Shown here piece after piece: positions 1 to 9,925 of a DNA stretch of 64,000 nucleotides (its first letter is position 1; every line of letters begins with the position of its first letter). Under the pieces are notes generated by a model that had not been told where the DNA came from, made no database searches, and was given only the letters and a program-made list of their open reading frames with translations. The stretch lies in the NCBI RefSeq assembly GCF_040954835.1, contig NC_090709.1:43098490-43162489 (forward strand). The letters run 5' to 3'. The position numbers and the translations under genes were made by a program. This stretch comes from Lepisosteus oculatus (Eukaryota; Chordata; Actinopteri; Semionotiformes; Lepisosteidae).

Positions 1-1369
1 ATATTGTAAGTGGATTTTTTCAAACATTTTATTTTTTAAATCATATCAACCCATTGTAACTTCCCATTGATAATTCCCGAGCTTTATAACTGTGTATTAT
101 TTCTTTTTACCTTGTTTTATTTATTTTTTATTATTTTACAGAGCTTTTTAATATATTGTGAGCATTTTAGTGTCATTTTAAAATAGGACGATCAATGCTC
201 CTGACTTTTAAACCTGTATTTATTCTGACATTATTCTCTCCACCTGCAGATGAGGGAGGTATTTGATTTTAAATTTGTTGATTTGGGGGGAAAATGTACA
301 TTCATTTCCTTGTATGTATCACCAGTGGGAAACTTTTTTTGGATGAATTGCATTTTTGGATGAATTGCAATCTTTACTTCAAGGCCTTCAGGCTGATATA
401 GAAATGACGGGAGATTTAAATGACACATTTGATAAATCAGACAGGAACAGCATAACATCTAAAATGGCAGAACCCTCTAAAGTATTGAAAAAATTCCGGC
501 ACATTCATAATAAATACAATTTATTTAATTTAAAGCATAAAATTTGCTTTAAAAAGAAAACCACAATTTGTACGATATCATATTTCAATATCGACATTCA
601 GATGAAGAATTTGAGGATTTGAATATCATTGAAGAGTACATCGATTTTGGGACAATGTTTGCATCTGAATAATCCTTCCTCCTGGAAAGAAGGAAAAAAA
701 AGTTTTGAGTCTCAGTCTTCAGGATCCCCCCCAAAAAACGTGCAAATTTGTTTCCGATGTATTTTGGATAAAGATATAACTCTCATAGAAGATACATTTT
801 ATCAGTTGAATGCAGTCGATACTTTCGACTTTTTATATGATGATAGGACCCACATTTAGGGCTCAGTACTGATAACACTGCTGCTATTGATGGAGAAGAA
901 ATAAGTGATGTACTGGCAGTTTTTTTTCTGAGGCAAGAGGTCCTAGAACACCTCCTATAAAAATGTTAAGGTTCAGAGCAAGAAATATTTTTCCACCTCA
1001 CCTAATGCTATTGCATTAACGAGGCTGAAGTTGGCTTCTTATTCGCCAGCTGCTGCTTTGTGTTTTTCGTTCCATCTTAAATGCTACTGCTGTGATGTTA
1101 TGTCGTCTTTCGCCTGTATATGGCTCTCTACAGTCATTTTAAAAAATACTTATCCGGATGTATTATTGTACATTTCCTCAGTAAAGGGGAATATGTAAGT
1201 AGAGACTGTCCAAATTGCATTTTTGTAAGAAACACATTTCAGAAACACAACTCACAATAAAACAAACTGGCATGTTATACCACGAGTAAATAAGACAAAG
1301 GCAAAACGTAAATTCACTGGCACTTCCTGCATATTTTCCACGACCTTGCCTTCTGATCATAAAAAGTCT
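1..1369. other. AT-rich flank with decayed repeat, no intact gene
   Basis: No tRNA, splice-supported exon or family-recognisable reading frame is visible. Short open frames of up to 88 codons (for example 356-622 and 629-859, plus strand) have ragged composition. Part of the stretch, about 540-1015, is a diverged copy of sequence at about 12.9-13.35 kb and is listed separately. The rest is AT-rich and unassigned. Confidence 0.6.
540..1015 (+). repeat. Family B repeat, copy 1 (decayed, once perhaps coding)
   Basis: This stretch aligns by eye with about 12890-13345. Shared landmarks in the same order are a rise of GATTTGAA-type words, GTTTTGAGTCTCA, GTATTTTGGAT, GATAACACTGCTG, AGTCCTAGAAC-like words and TGCTATTGCATTA. 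Both copies carry broken acidic frames, which suggests a decayed DNA transposon with a former coding region. I do not recognise the family; a piggyBac-like origin is possible but unsupported by any motif I can see. Confidence 0.45.
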
Positions 1370-2075
1370 CAAACTCTTGCATTTTACAAGAAATTTTAAT
1401 ATAGCCGTTTTAAATGGGACATTTAGAACATGGCATATGAGACTAAATGGTTAACTGAGGATGAGCAGAGGGTGATCGAACCTACCTCCTGGTTATAAAA
1501 ATGTCTAAAAATTCTGACACAGATGTGTGATAGACAATGGAAAAGACTATCAAAATCCTGAACTTCAGGACATTGTACTGTACCGTTTTTTTAAATACGA
1601 CCCTCTGAACATGGCACGAGAGAATACATTGTCAAATGGTAAATGCAATGTTCGCTATATTTCTAGGGCCCTCCCTCCTGATTTTAAAATTATCTCATAT
1701 TTCTGACATCAAGGTGTGAGACACAATATAACAGACTGTCAAAATCCTGAACTTCAGGACATTTTACGGTACCATTTTAAAAATATGACCCTCTGAGCAT
1801 GGCATGTGAGAAAATGGCATGTGAGAATGCATTGGGAAAAGGTGAATGCAATTTCTGCTGAATTGCTATTGCCCTCCCTCCTGATTACAAACTCGTCTCA
1901 CAATTCTGAGACTGAGGTGTGAGACACAATGTAACAGACACTATTAAATTGTGAAGTACAAGAGATTATACTGTTACGTTTTTTTTTAATATTTACCCTC
2001 TGGCATGTGAGGACTTGTAGTCAACAAAATAGCACACATTCTGCCAATTTGCTTTGTCCCTCCTTCCTCGTTACC
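1370..2075. repeat. Tandem repeat, ~190-bp unit, about 3.5 diverged copies
   Basis: Successive units share the blocks CTGAACTTCAGGACATT, a T-rich run, ACCCTCTGARCATGGCA, and CCTCCCTCCTGATT followed by TGAGACACAATRTAACAGAC. The first block recurs at about 1558 and 1749, with diverged versions near 1375 and 1956, giving a period of 185-205 bp. One unit carries an extra short duplication (GCATGTGAGAA repeated near 1800-1830). No coding potential is evident. Confidence 0.75.
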
Positions 2076-2097
2076 AAAACATCTTAGTATACCGACA

Positions 2098-2955
2098 CTA
2101 AGGTAAATGTCTCTAAATCCAGAAGTTAAGTTGTCAAAGTATATCGGAGTCAACCGATACTGATCAGGTTCTGCTGCTGCTGAGCCCGCAGCCTTCACCA
2201 TAAGGTCTAATTCCCCAAGCCTGTACCCTTCAGAAATTGCAGTATAGAATGAAAAAAACTCCAATAGATATCGGCCACTGTTGGCGATTTTCCTTTAAGA
2301 GAGATAGATAATACTTTATTAATCCCGTAGGGAAATTGACAAATGATTCTCCAGAAATTTTACGGAGTGTATCACTTTCACTGAGACCGAGGAGTGTTAA
2401 GCTGTACATGAGTCTTTGTGGCTCGGTTGTTAACAAAAAGGGTGGTGGTTTGAGCCTTCCCAGGGACGCCTTTTAATGTACACACCCATCTCACTTTACC
2501 TCCACGGCCGGTCTTGTACCGCAATCAAATACAGAGCCCGCAGGGGGCAGTAGGCTCGCAAATATAGCTCACTGTGTATATAATGAAGAAGCGGAGGTTA
2601 GTTTCTCATCTGCATGTTGCAGAGCCTTATGCAACTCGCAACAACAGTTGGGGTTTGATCCCTGCACGGGCAATTAGTTGAAAGACCATTGTAAATGACG
2701 TGTAACAGATTTATCCAGCTGGCTTTTATGTTTCATACTAAATTGCTATCTTGAAACCAAAATAATTAGAAATATAGAACACAACTGTTGTTCCCCATGA
2801 AGGAAAGCTGTTTTACACTGACGTCACTCCTTTTTATTTAATCCAGATTTTAAAAACAACTCCGCCCTATCAGAGGAAAATGTTACACAAAAGTTGGAAA
2901 GCACACCCTGAATCCATCTGTATATTTCATTTCCGCAATCCGTTCAAGGCTGCCT
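2098..2955 (+). repeat. Composite interspersed repeat X, copy 1
   Basis: About 850 bp match 10150-12538 once the hAT insertion in that second copy is set aside. Shared landmarks are ATATCGGAGTCAAC, GATCAGGTTCTGCTGCT, TTCACTGAGACCGAG, CTCCACGGCCGGTCTTG and TTATCCAGCTGGCTTTTATG. It contains tRNA-like pieces (a tRNA-Asn relic at 2412 and a B-box-like GGTTTGATCCC near 2655) and a fish-type repeat tail AATACTTTATTAATCCCGTA near 2310. It is probably a mosaic of tRNA-derived SINE pieces. Confidence 0.6.
2412..2468 (+). pseudogene. tRNA-Asn(GTT) relic with internal deletion
   Basis: The 5' acceptor GTCTTTG, the anticodon-loop segment CTGTTAAC in diverged form, the T-arm GGTGGTTTGAGCC and the 3' end CCAGGGACG match vertebrate tRNA-Asn. 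The D-arm and the 5' half of the anticodon stem are missing, so about 57 of 74 nt remain. The same relic lies in repeat X copy 2 at 10472. Confidence 0.65.
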
Positions 2956-3421
2956 ATGTTAATCGTAAGTGAATAGATGAAACATTTAATATATTGTTCA
3001 GTTTAAATCAAAATGCTTTACTACTACAAGAGAGAATTATAGTATGGAGGATGCGACAAATGTGTGATTTCTTGGAAGAAAACTACTTTTCTTTGCGTTC
3101 GAAATTAATTCAAAACAATTGACACACAAACCCTTTGTTCCATTCTCCGCCCACTCTCGGTGTAAACAAGTCCCTCCTGGTCTCTGCTTGAAATGCACTT
3201 TCCTGCGTTTGCTTTGGTGTAACTGGCTTCCCCTGCATGGGCGAATGTGAAGAAGATCCTTAGTAAGTCATTGAAGAAAACCGAGAAGAGGTCGGAGTGG
3301 CCTCTGTCGTTCATCAACGATCCAGTCAGGCAGTACTCCTCTGTAAAGCGCCGTTCGTTCACATCGATTGGCTTTTTTTTGCCTTCATTCGTGCGAGTAG
3401 TAAAAGCAGACGCCCCTATTC

Positions 3422-3493
3422 TGCCGTGACCCGGATTCGAACCGGGGTTGTTGCGGCCACAACGCAAAGTACTGACCACTATACGATCACAGC
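3422..3493 (-). tRNA. tRNA-His: tRNA-His(GTG)
   Basis: The 72-nt cloverleaf has anticodon GTG in the loop of TTGCGTTGTGGCCGCAA and T-arm CCCCGGTTCGAATCCGGG. The acceptor GCTGTGA pairs with TCACGGC with one T:G wobble. It matches vertebrate tRNA-His closely. A TTTT run follows about 13 nt past the 3' end on the transcribed strand and could terminate Pol III. Confidence 0.93.
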
Positions 3494-3694
3494 GAGTTAC
3501 CGAGACACACGCGGCAGGCCGGAAAGGGCTGTGCTCTCTTCGTGTGACATAATTCCGAAAAGTCCTGACGTTGCATTTCAACTGAGCCCCAGTATACATC
3601 GACCCTTCGACACTCTGAGTGACAACTCTCTTGCGTGTTTTCTCATATTTATGTAGTTTGCTTGCATGATGCCGTGAACAGCATGGTTGTTCGC

Positions 3695-3757
3695 TGCCAT
3701 ATAGTCTAGCGGTTAGGGTTCCTGGTTTTCACCCAGGCGGTTCGACTCGGTTTTGCC
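3695..3757 (+). pseudogene. tRNA-Glu(TTC) relic
   Basis: The 5' half (TGCCATATAGTCTAGCGGTTAG) and the anticodon arm CCTGGTTTTCACCCAGG match tRNA-Glu(UUC). The T-arm is shortened by about nine bases and the acceptor no longer pairs, leaving 63 nt. The same shortened form occurs in both inverted units (41338, 44718), so the loss predates the duplication. Confidence 0.85.
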
Positions 3758-4187
3758 TCCTGCTTTCCAAAAGATCAGCACCGTGTACGAAAGAGCCGCA
3801 TTAAAACTACTCGAACGTGCAAAACGTGCGAGAAGAGGGGGCGCTTGTTTCCAACCGAAACTTCTCGCGTGTGAGACGAGCTGATCATCGCTGTGGGAGG
3901 GTTACTCTGGTAGACAGGGCTGACCTTCGGCGATAGGATTTATAGTCTCCAAGATGATATTTGCACTTTCTGGAGAGGCGATTTTCTCCACTTCAGTAGC
4001 CCGATTTCGTCGATTGCGTGGAGAGGGCTGTAGAATGTGGCGCCGCCTTTCCTGCTCCGTCCATGACAGGCGTGCTGGTCTCTGGAGAGAGAGCACGGTC
4101 CATCAGCGCACTCCAATAAAGGCACTGGAAGCAGCTGAATCGCATTGGCGAAGCTCAGCGCTGGGCCGCTGGGCACGTCTTACCACC

Positions 4188-4260
4188 GTTTCCGTAGTGT
4201 AGTGGTTATCACGTTCGCCTCACACGCAAAAGGTCCCCGGTTCGAAACTGGGCCGAAAAA
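4188..4260 (+). tRNA. tRNA-Val: tRNA-Val(CAC), slightly degraded acceptor
   Basis: The 73-nt match to vertebrate tRNA-Val has anticodon CAC in GCCTCACACGC and T-arm GGTTCGAAACTGGG. The 3' acceptor reads CCGAAAA instead of CGGAAAC, giving two mismatches with GTTTCCG (positions 1:72 and 6:67). The inverted copies at 40835 and 44215 keep a perfect acceptor, so this copy may be the one losing function. TTTT lies 6 nt downstream. Confidence 0.8.
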
Positions 4261-4407
4261 GACATCTTTTGTCGCCAGGCACAAAAGGGGATTGGGGATT
4301 CGCCTAGCGCTGTGATCGAACAGACCCACTCACCTCTTAGTGTGGCGGGATCTGCACAGTGCATGTCACAGCGCATCCTGCTTTCACTTCAATGCGCGTC
4401 CTGATGT

Positions 4408-4464
4408 ACCCCGGTCTCCCGCGTGACAGGTGGGGACAGGTGACAGGTCCTATACTAACGAGGA
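4408..4464 (-). pseudogene. tRNA-Asp relic
   Basis: It begins like tRNA-Asp (TCCTCGTTAGTATAGG) and keeps the anticodon arm CACCTGTCACGCGGGAGACCGGGG. The D-loop region is rearranged and the T-loop and 3' acceptor are replaced by flanking sequence. It arose from a local duplication that also copied the flanks of the intact tRNA-Asp at 4877. Confidence 0.8.
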
Positions 4465-4876
4465 AGACATCGCTCTCTCCGACCCCCGGCATCGTGTCCC
4501 GACCCACCGTGCTGGAAGCCGACGCGTGCTGTGATTCCTTTACGGAGCAGAAATGACAACCGAAGAGCCGAGAGATCATTTCAGCATTTCGCGTCTGAAC
4601 GGAAAACACAAACGACCAACTCGGAATGACTTGCCTTTGACGCTTCTCAAAGCGTTCTTTGTGCATCGAACAGACCCACTCACCTCTTAGTGTGGCGGGA
4701 TCTGCACAGTGCATGTCGCAGCGCTTCCTGCTTTCACTTCAATGTGCTTCCTGATGTCGAGTCGTGTACCGTGCGGAGGCTCTGAAAGCGAGAGCAATGA
4801 AAAGGTGCACGACGCTGTGAAAGAAAACAGAGAAGTGAAAGGCAGACATTTCTCTAAGGAGGTGAAAGAAAAGCTA

Positions 4877-4948
4877 CTCCCCGTCGGGGAATCGAACCCC
4901 GGTCTCCCGCGTGACAGGCGGGGATACTTGCCACTATACTAACGAGGA
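4877..4948 (-). tRNA. tRNA-Asp: tRNA-Asp(GTC)
   Basis: The 72-nt cloverleaf has anticodon GTC in CCGCCTGTCACGCGG, T-arm CCGGGGTTCGATTCCCCG and acceptor TCCTCGT with ACGGGGA. It matches vertebrate tRNA-Asp except for two D-loop bases. A TTTT terminator follows within 10 nt (GTAGCTTTTC). Confidence 0.95.
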
Positions 4949-5974
4949 AGACATCGCTCTCTCCAACCCCCCGCATCGTGTCCCGACCCAGCATGCTGGA
5001 AGCCGACGCGTGCTGTGATTCCTTTACGGAGCAGAAATGACAACCGAGGAGCCGAGAGATCATTTCAGCATTTCGCGTCTGAACGGAAAACACAAACGAC
5101 CAACTCGGAATGACTTGCCTTTGACGCTTTTCAAAGCGTTCTTTGTGCACGACGACTGCGCCGCCTAGCAGATACAAATGGGTTGTACAACTTTGAACTA
5201 GCAAATGGAAGAGGGCTAAGCCCCCTCTCTTTTAGCCCAGGTTCGATCTGTCTCCCAGAATCACCAGGGCGCACACACACACACACACCCGTGCCGTTGA
5301 AGTGCTCTGCTTCATTTCTAAGGGCAACTCAACATTCACTCCTACCCCGAGTGCAGAAAAGACAGCATCCACAGCAACAACAGCTCAGGTCTCTGCACAG
5401 GAGCTAAGCTGCCCTCATCTCCTCTGCTCTGCGGCTCCTGCGGAGTGGAGTCCTGCCTGGAGCCGTGTTTGCAGGCGGCGGCTCCCCGCGCCCTGTCTGG
5501 GCGTCGTGTCCAAGAGCTCCTGGGAGGAAGAGAGAGCCCTCCCACTCGGGGGCTTTTCCACGGTCTGTGTGAGGAGGGGCGGGTGTGTCCAGTAGCTTAT
5601 CGAGCGGAAGCCTGGGGCGGCGGAGAGCTGTGATCGTGCAGACCTTGAGGTGTCACCTCTTTGTCTGCTTTCCCGCCCCCCATCCGCCCAAGCTCTGCTC
5701 CAAAGTAGCCCGGCAACCCCTCACACCTGCACGTGTCACAACCTAAGGTGCGGCCATGAGACACCCATGGGGTGTCGTTCTGGTCTTGCTAATTGTTTCC
5801 TGCCCGTCGCAGGCAGGAGTCCATGCGAGGAAGATGCGCTGGACAGAGCTCAGACGGCGCAGCTGGGTGGCTTTCCTTCTGAGTGACGTTCCTGCAACAC
5901 TCTCCCGCTACTCTTGGTGCGCTCATGCCACAACACAGGAAGGCTGGAGCAGGTGGCTGTGGGCTTTGCGCACC
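4949..5974. other. GC-rich spacer of the tRNA unit
   Basis: This 1-kb spacer separates tRNA-Asp and tRNA-Phe and is nearly identical in the inverted units (39.1-40.1 and 42.5-43.5 kb). It holds a short CA/GT run near 5275 and a CpG-rich core. Several open frames cross it. One (5756-6004, plus, 82 codons) starts with a hydrophobic leader-like stretch MRHPWGVVLVLLIVSC but runs into the tRNA-Phe gene, so it is more likely chance than a gene. Confidence 0.6.
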
Positions 5975-6047
5975 GCCGAAATAGCTCAGTTGGGAGAGCG
6001 TTAGACTGAAGATCTAAAGGTCCTTGGTTCGATCCCGGGTTTCGGCA
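5975..6047 (+). tRNA. tRNA-Phe: tRNA-Phe(GAA)
   Basis: The 73-nt gene has acceptor GCCGAAA paired with TTTCGGC, D-arm TAGCTCAGTTGGGAGAGC, anticodon GAA in AGACTGAAGATCT and B-box GGTTCGATCCC. It agrees with vertebrate tRNA-Phe at almost every base. A T-rich terminator (ATTTTG) follows directly. Confidence 0.96.
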
Positions 6048-6156
6048 TTTTGTTTCATCGCGCCCTTTGTTCCTCTCTCCAGCGCCCCCTTCCTAAAGTG
6101 ACGCGTCCCTTTCTCAGCCCGAAACGCAAGCGAGACACCAGCAGCAGTCCCTACAG

Positions 6157-6229
6157 GTTTCCGTAGTGTAGCGGCTATCACGTTCGCCTAACACGCGAAA
6201 GGTCCCCGGTTCGAGACCGGGCGGAAACA
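6157..6229 (+). tRNA. tRNA-Val: tRNA-Val(AAC)
   Basis: The 73-nt cloverleaf has acceptor GTTTCCG/CGGAAAC, anticodon AAC in GCCTAACACGC and T-arm CCCCGGTTCGAGACCGGG. It is fully paired. TTTT lies 5 nt past the end. It sits 110 bp downstream of tRNA-Phe on the same strand. Confidence 0.96.
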
Positions 6230-6803
6230 GCCTCGTTTTGCACGCTCCTGTACTTCACAGAGGTCTTGAGCGACCGGTCATTTGTTCCCAATGTATTTCC
6301 GGTGCCTTCGTGCACTCTTGTACCAAACGCACGTTCCTTCTGTATGCGGAGCCGATCATTTGCAATTGGGCTGTGCCGACAGACCAGGACGAGCTCTGTC
6401 GGCTCAAAAGCAGCGCAGGACCTGCAAGAACAACAGAAAGATTAGCATCCAGCGGGGGCCTCTTAGTGAGCCCAAGAGCTCATCAAGAATCGGGTCCAGC
6501 AACAGGGCTGGGCGCATTGTTCCATTCTCCGCCCACTCTCGGTGTAAACAAGTCCCTCCTGGTCTCTGCTTGAAATGCACTTTCCTGCGTTTGCTTTGGT
6601 GAAACTGGCTTCCCCTGCATGGGCGAATGTGAAGAAGATCCTTAGTAAGTCATTGAAGAAAACCGAGAAGAGGTCGGAGTGGCCTCTGTCGTTCATCAAC
6701 GATCCAGTCAGGCAGTACTCCTCTGTAAAGCGCCGTTCGTTCACATCGATTGGCTTTTTTTTGCCTTCATTCGTGCAAGAAGTAAAAGCAGACGCCCCTA
6801 TTC

Positions 6804-6875
6804 TGCCATGACCCGGATTCGAACCGGGGTTGTTGCGGCCACAACGCAAAGTACTGACCACTATACGATCACAGC
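6804..6875 (-). tRNA. tRNA-His: tRNA-His(GTG), second copy in left cluster
   Basis: This is identical to the gene at 3422 except for one acceptor base (TCATGGC instead of TCACGGC), which turns a G:C pair into G:T. Anticodon GTG and the T-arm are intact. It marks the start of the next, truncated tandem unit. Confidence 0.9.
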
Positions 6876-7059
6876 GAGTTACCGAGACACACGCGGCAGG
6901 GCGGAAAGGGCTGTGCTCTCTTCGTGTGACATAATTCGGAAAAGTCCTGACGTTGCATTTCAACTGAGCCCCAGTATACATCGACCCTTCGACACTCTGA
7001 GTGACAACTCTCTTGCGTGTTTTCTCATATTTATGTAGTTTGCTTGCATGATGCCGGTG

Positions 7060-7757
7060 AAGTGGAAATCTAATAAGTAAATTGATTCTTAAAAATGTAG
7101 AGAGCTTTGAAAAAATATATTGGTGCTTTTAGATAATATATTTCAAGGATGTAACTGCTGTGCTACAGTGCGTGCAGAATTTTAGAAAACAGTTCGTCAA
7201 CAAAGTACACTGTTTAGGTTAGTTTAGAAGACAATGTACCAAAACAATATATGCTGTCTGGGTCATTAGAATTAGCTGAAAGTAACTGATAAGCTTTGAA
7301 TAACAAATCTAGTTTTTCTTCTCTCGCTCTATGATGTAATCTGTTTTCTCTTAGAGAAAGGGGAAGTTTTAGAAGGGACCAAGTGCTGAACTTTTTTACA
7401 GCGCAACGTCTTATAAAAACCCTGTACTGCTTGTAACAAATTGAGTCTCTGGTTGCACTTTGCAGGGCTCCCAATATTGCAATATTGAAATAAAGACCTT
7501 ACTCAGGTGAGAACTCTCTCTTGTGGCTTCCTTGATAGTTATATTTCCATGACAATTTGGGGGCTCGTCCGGGATCACAAACCTGAGCGCGAACGGCTGC
7601 TGAAACTCCATCCGGACCCGGACAATTTTAGCAAATTGGACGAACCTCGGAGGATAAACTGTTTATCCTTCCAGAGACGCGTCTGGAGAATTGGCAGCTG
7701 TCTGACGTCAGTAAGTGATCCTTTAAAATTAATAGTTATATTTCCATGACAAGAGAA
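7060..7757 (+). mobile_element. Endogenous-retrovirus LTR and primer-site fossil (gammaretrovirus-like)
   Basis: An LTR-like stretch contains a TATA box (about 7411-7419) and AATAAA (about 7489). It ends in TTTCCATGACA at 7554, followed after three bases by an 18-nt primer-binding site (7558-7575) that matches the proline-tRNA site used by gammaretroviruses. A short leader follows, and the LTR-end word recurs at 7741-7751, where the fossil stops. The 5' limit is uncertain and abuts the truncated tRNA unit. No gag, pol or env is present. It is a broken, old remnant. Confidence 0.7.
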
Positions 7758-7799
7758 AAACCATCAACACCCCTACCACCTCCACCAATCCTAACCTTG

Positions 7800-8175
7800 T
7801 TTTTACTATACCCTCTGACCTTTCCCTTTCACCCCTTTGCATCCTCAGCTAACATATTTTAAAATTACAATAGACTGTATAGTATTTATGTTTAAAATTA
7901 AGGTAAATATGTCAAAATATCAAAATCCAACTGCACAGTGCTATTGTAAGAATGCTTGTCAAGTTCTCAAACAAACCTGCATTGTATTTTTAAAATATTT
8001 CAGCAGAGGATTCAACTGGAGTATAAATGAAGATTCGACGATAATTTTTTTTGAGTGAATATGGTTTTCTGGGGAGTTGCAATGTTGGGCATTATTGGAC
8101 ATTTCCCGGTGACCCTGACACGTGTTAAACACTCGCATTTCCTGCAAATATTAAAATGGTTAAGGTTTCGCTGAG
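7800..8175 (+). repeat. Family B-associated repeat, copy at 7.8 kb
   Basis: It shares TGCATCCTCAGCTAACATATTTTAAAATTAC, GTCAAGTTCTCMAACAAAYCTGC, TTTCAGC...GGAGTATAAATGAA and GACACGTG..AAACACTCG in the same order with about 16355-16735. Weaker matches lie at 12.6 kb and 58.8 kb. It is a non-coding dispersed repeat, perhaps an internally deleted relative of the coding-like copies at 0.5 and 12.9 kb. Confidence 0.6.
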
Positions 8176-8219
8176 AAATCCAATCGACTGAAGACAATGT
8201 TTATATCGCCAAAGAACCC

Positions 8220-8236
8220 CGTCCCTGGGTGGACTC

Positions 8237-8267
<31 letters not shown>

Positions 8268-8293
8268 CCGCTAACCGATTGCGCCACAGAGAA
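8220..8293 (-). tRNA. tRNA-Asn: tRNA-Asn(GTT)
   Basis: The 74-nt gene has D-arm GTGGCGCAATCGGTTAGCG, anticodon GTT in CGGCTGTTAACCG and T-arm GGTGGTTCGAGTCCACC. The acceptor TTCTCTG pairs with CAGGGAC except for the first position, where T faces C. It otherwise matches vertebrate tRNA-Asn, so it may be functional or just starting to decay. Confidence 0.82.
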
Positions 8294-8540
8294 TGACTGG
8301 TAAGGTCATTTCTCGAATCACAAGTTTTCGGTTAAAAAAAAATCTCTTCCCGTTTATTTTGCCAGCCGGTAATATTTCTTCTGCACTGATAACCAAGAAC
8401 TGAATTTCATGTTTTGCAAGCTGTGTGAAGTTCATCAAAAACAAGTTTTTGAAAGGAAATGAACACATGCATTTAACAAAATCAAGCCCTTTGTGAGTGC
8501 CCCAAATGGTACGTTCTGTACTACAACATAGGAAGAAATA

Positions 8541-8611
8541 CACGGCTGGGATTTGAACCACAGTTCTGTTGTTCAATAAAGAGGCACTTTAACCAACTAG
8601 GCTACGGTGAC
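8541..8611 (-). pseudogene. tRNA-derived relic, closest to tRNA-Thr
   Basis: The minus strand reads GTCACCGTAGCCTAGTTGGTTAAAG, which resembles the 5' half of tRNA-Thr, and ends with a B-box-like GTGGTTCAAATCCCAGCCG. The anticodon stem does not pair cleanly (CCTCTTTATTGAACAACAG) and appears to carry an extra base. No credible anticodon can be assigned. Confidence 0.55.
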
Positions 8612-9249
8612 AGGACCACCATCACCTTTTACAGCCACTTGGACACACCGCTCTGAGACATCTGTGTTCAGAAAGCGCTGAACCTGCGCTCAGAGCAAAT
8701 TGCCTCTTTTACATACAGTAGCAGCCCCGACACTGAGAAACGAAGAGAACTGGCTTTTATCTGGCATTTTTCATGTCCAATGCGTTTGACATCTAACAAG
8801 GGCGACAAAGTTCTTTTGCAACACTATTTCTTCTTCTTTTTTATTTCTGTACGCTTTGATAAAAAACGAGAAATCGTGCAACGGAAAAATGTCTTTTTTT
8901 CATAGAGAAAACGTGCACCAGGAAATGTTGTGTTGAGAAGAAATGATTTAACATGATACGTGACCTAATTTATCCGAGCAATTGCTCGACCAGCAAGATC
9001 TGGAGAGGTTGGAGAGTCTGGTGGATGTGATAATTATACGGTGTTGTGGAAGAAAACAGTCTTTCTTTGAATTCTCAGTCAGAATTTCAGTGCGAAACAT
9101 AAACCCCTTGTCTGATTTAAAGAGATTATATTTTAAAACTCATAAAAAATAAGAAAACACATGTTTCTCACTTTGAAATTTTAGACGGAGCGGTGCATTA
9201 CTAGTAGCGGCGCTGAGCACACTATGGGGGAATTCAGGTCATGTGAAAT
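8612..9249. other. No feature seen
   Basis: This is AT-rich spacer DNA between tRNA relics. I see no open frame with recognisable content, no inverted repeats of note and no match to the other repeats in the window. Confidence 0.5.
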
Positions 9250-9318
9250 GCCAGCGGTTTAATAAACAATGCGTCTGATTTCGGATCATAAGATTGTAGG
9301 TTCGACTTCTACCTGGCT
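9250..9318 (+). pseudogene. tRNA-Arg(TCG)-like gene or relic
   Basis: The anticodon arm GTCTGATTTCGGATCATAAG matches tRNA-Arg(UCG) with one stem mismatch. The B-box GGTTCGACTTC and the outer acceptor GCCAG/CTGGC are present. The D-arm (GGTTTAATAAACAATGCG) has lost the TGGCCTAATGG consensus, so transcription is doubtful. The total is 69 nt instead of 73. Confidence 0.5.
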
Positions 9319-9853
9319 CGTGTAAATTTTATTCAAGCTCCTCAGTAATAGCTGTATATTATGTAATGAACCGCACCTGAAAGCAAACGTTGGGTCTGTT
9401 TCCTTTGTTTTCCAGCATGAAATAGCAAATCGTTACAAAAAGCACCTGCTAATGTCCAATAGCGGGTTTTGTTTTCAAATTACAGTTTCAGGCTTCAGAC
9501 ACTTTTTAATAAAACAAAAGTGTCCGGAAACTCATTAACTTTCAGGTTTGCTTGAACCTGTATTAAAAAAAGTTATCTGAAACTTCCGGGATTCCATTAT
9601 CTGATGTAGCTGTCTCTAAAGTTGGACGTGATGTTAAGCAGATGTGAACTGTGCCTTTTCTCTTAAAAAAAAAAACAAAGTTCTTTTTTCCCCTCCACTC
9701 CAATGCTGGAGACTGTAAGCCTGTGTGAGCTCCACACTGCGTGTCCTGTACTGCTCTATTTTGTTTTGATTATCTATGTGGTGTACAGATAGAACTCAAC
9801 TGCATGGGGTGAATTCCGTGTTCAGGACCAGCAGAACCTGAAAAAGTAACAGC
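9319..9853. other. No feature seen
   Basis: AT-rich spacer with several homopolymer A tracts and no recognised gene, repeat or structure. Confidence 0.5.
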
Positions 9854-9925
9854 TGACCTCGACATGATTTGAACACGCAGCCTTCCGATCTGGAGTCAGG
9901 CGCGCTACCGTTGCACCACGAAGTC
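9854..9925 (-). tRNA. tRNA-Trp: tRNA-Trp(CCA)
   Basis: The 72-nt gene has anticodon CCA in CTGACTCCAGATCGG, D-arm GTGGTGCAACGGTAGCGC and T-arm GCGTGTTCAAATCATGTC, with acceptor GACTTCG opposite CGAGGTC. A few changes create wobble pairs (C:G to T:G). The overall match to vertebrate tRNA-Trp is strong, but mild decay is possible. Confidence 0.82.

Larger units (their letters stand above)
3126..7053 (+). repeat. tRNA gene cluster, left copy: 1.16 tandem units of 3,382 bp
   Basis: The segment 3139-3680 recurs at 6521-7053 with almost no differences, exactly 3,382 bp downstream; tRNA-His moves from 3422 to 6804. Unit order on the plus strand is His(-), Glu relic(+), Val-CAC(+), Asp relic(-), Asp(-), Phe(+), Val-AAC(+). 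The same unit occurs inverted at 38.3-45.7 kb. Within the unit, about 350 bp around the two Asp copies are themselves duplicated (GTGTGGCGGGATCTGCACAG at 4338 and 4688). Confidence 0.92.

Noticed and set aside
2630-2690. tRNA-like B-box GGGGTTTGATCCCTGCACGGGC
   Set aside because: No matching A-box, anticodon arm or 5' acceptor. It belongs to repeat X and recurs at about 10710.
3105-3656. 164- and 119-codon frames over the tRNA-His region, also in the other units
   Set aside because: They overlap a tRNA gene on both strands and recur only because the units are near identical. No protein motif.
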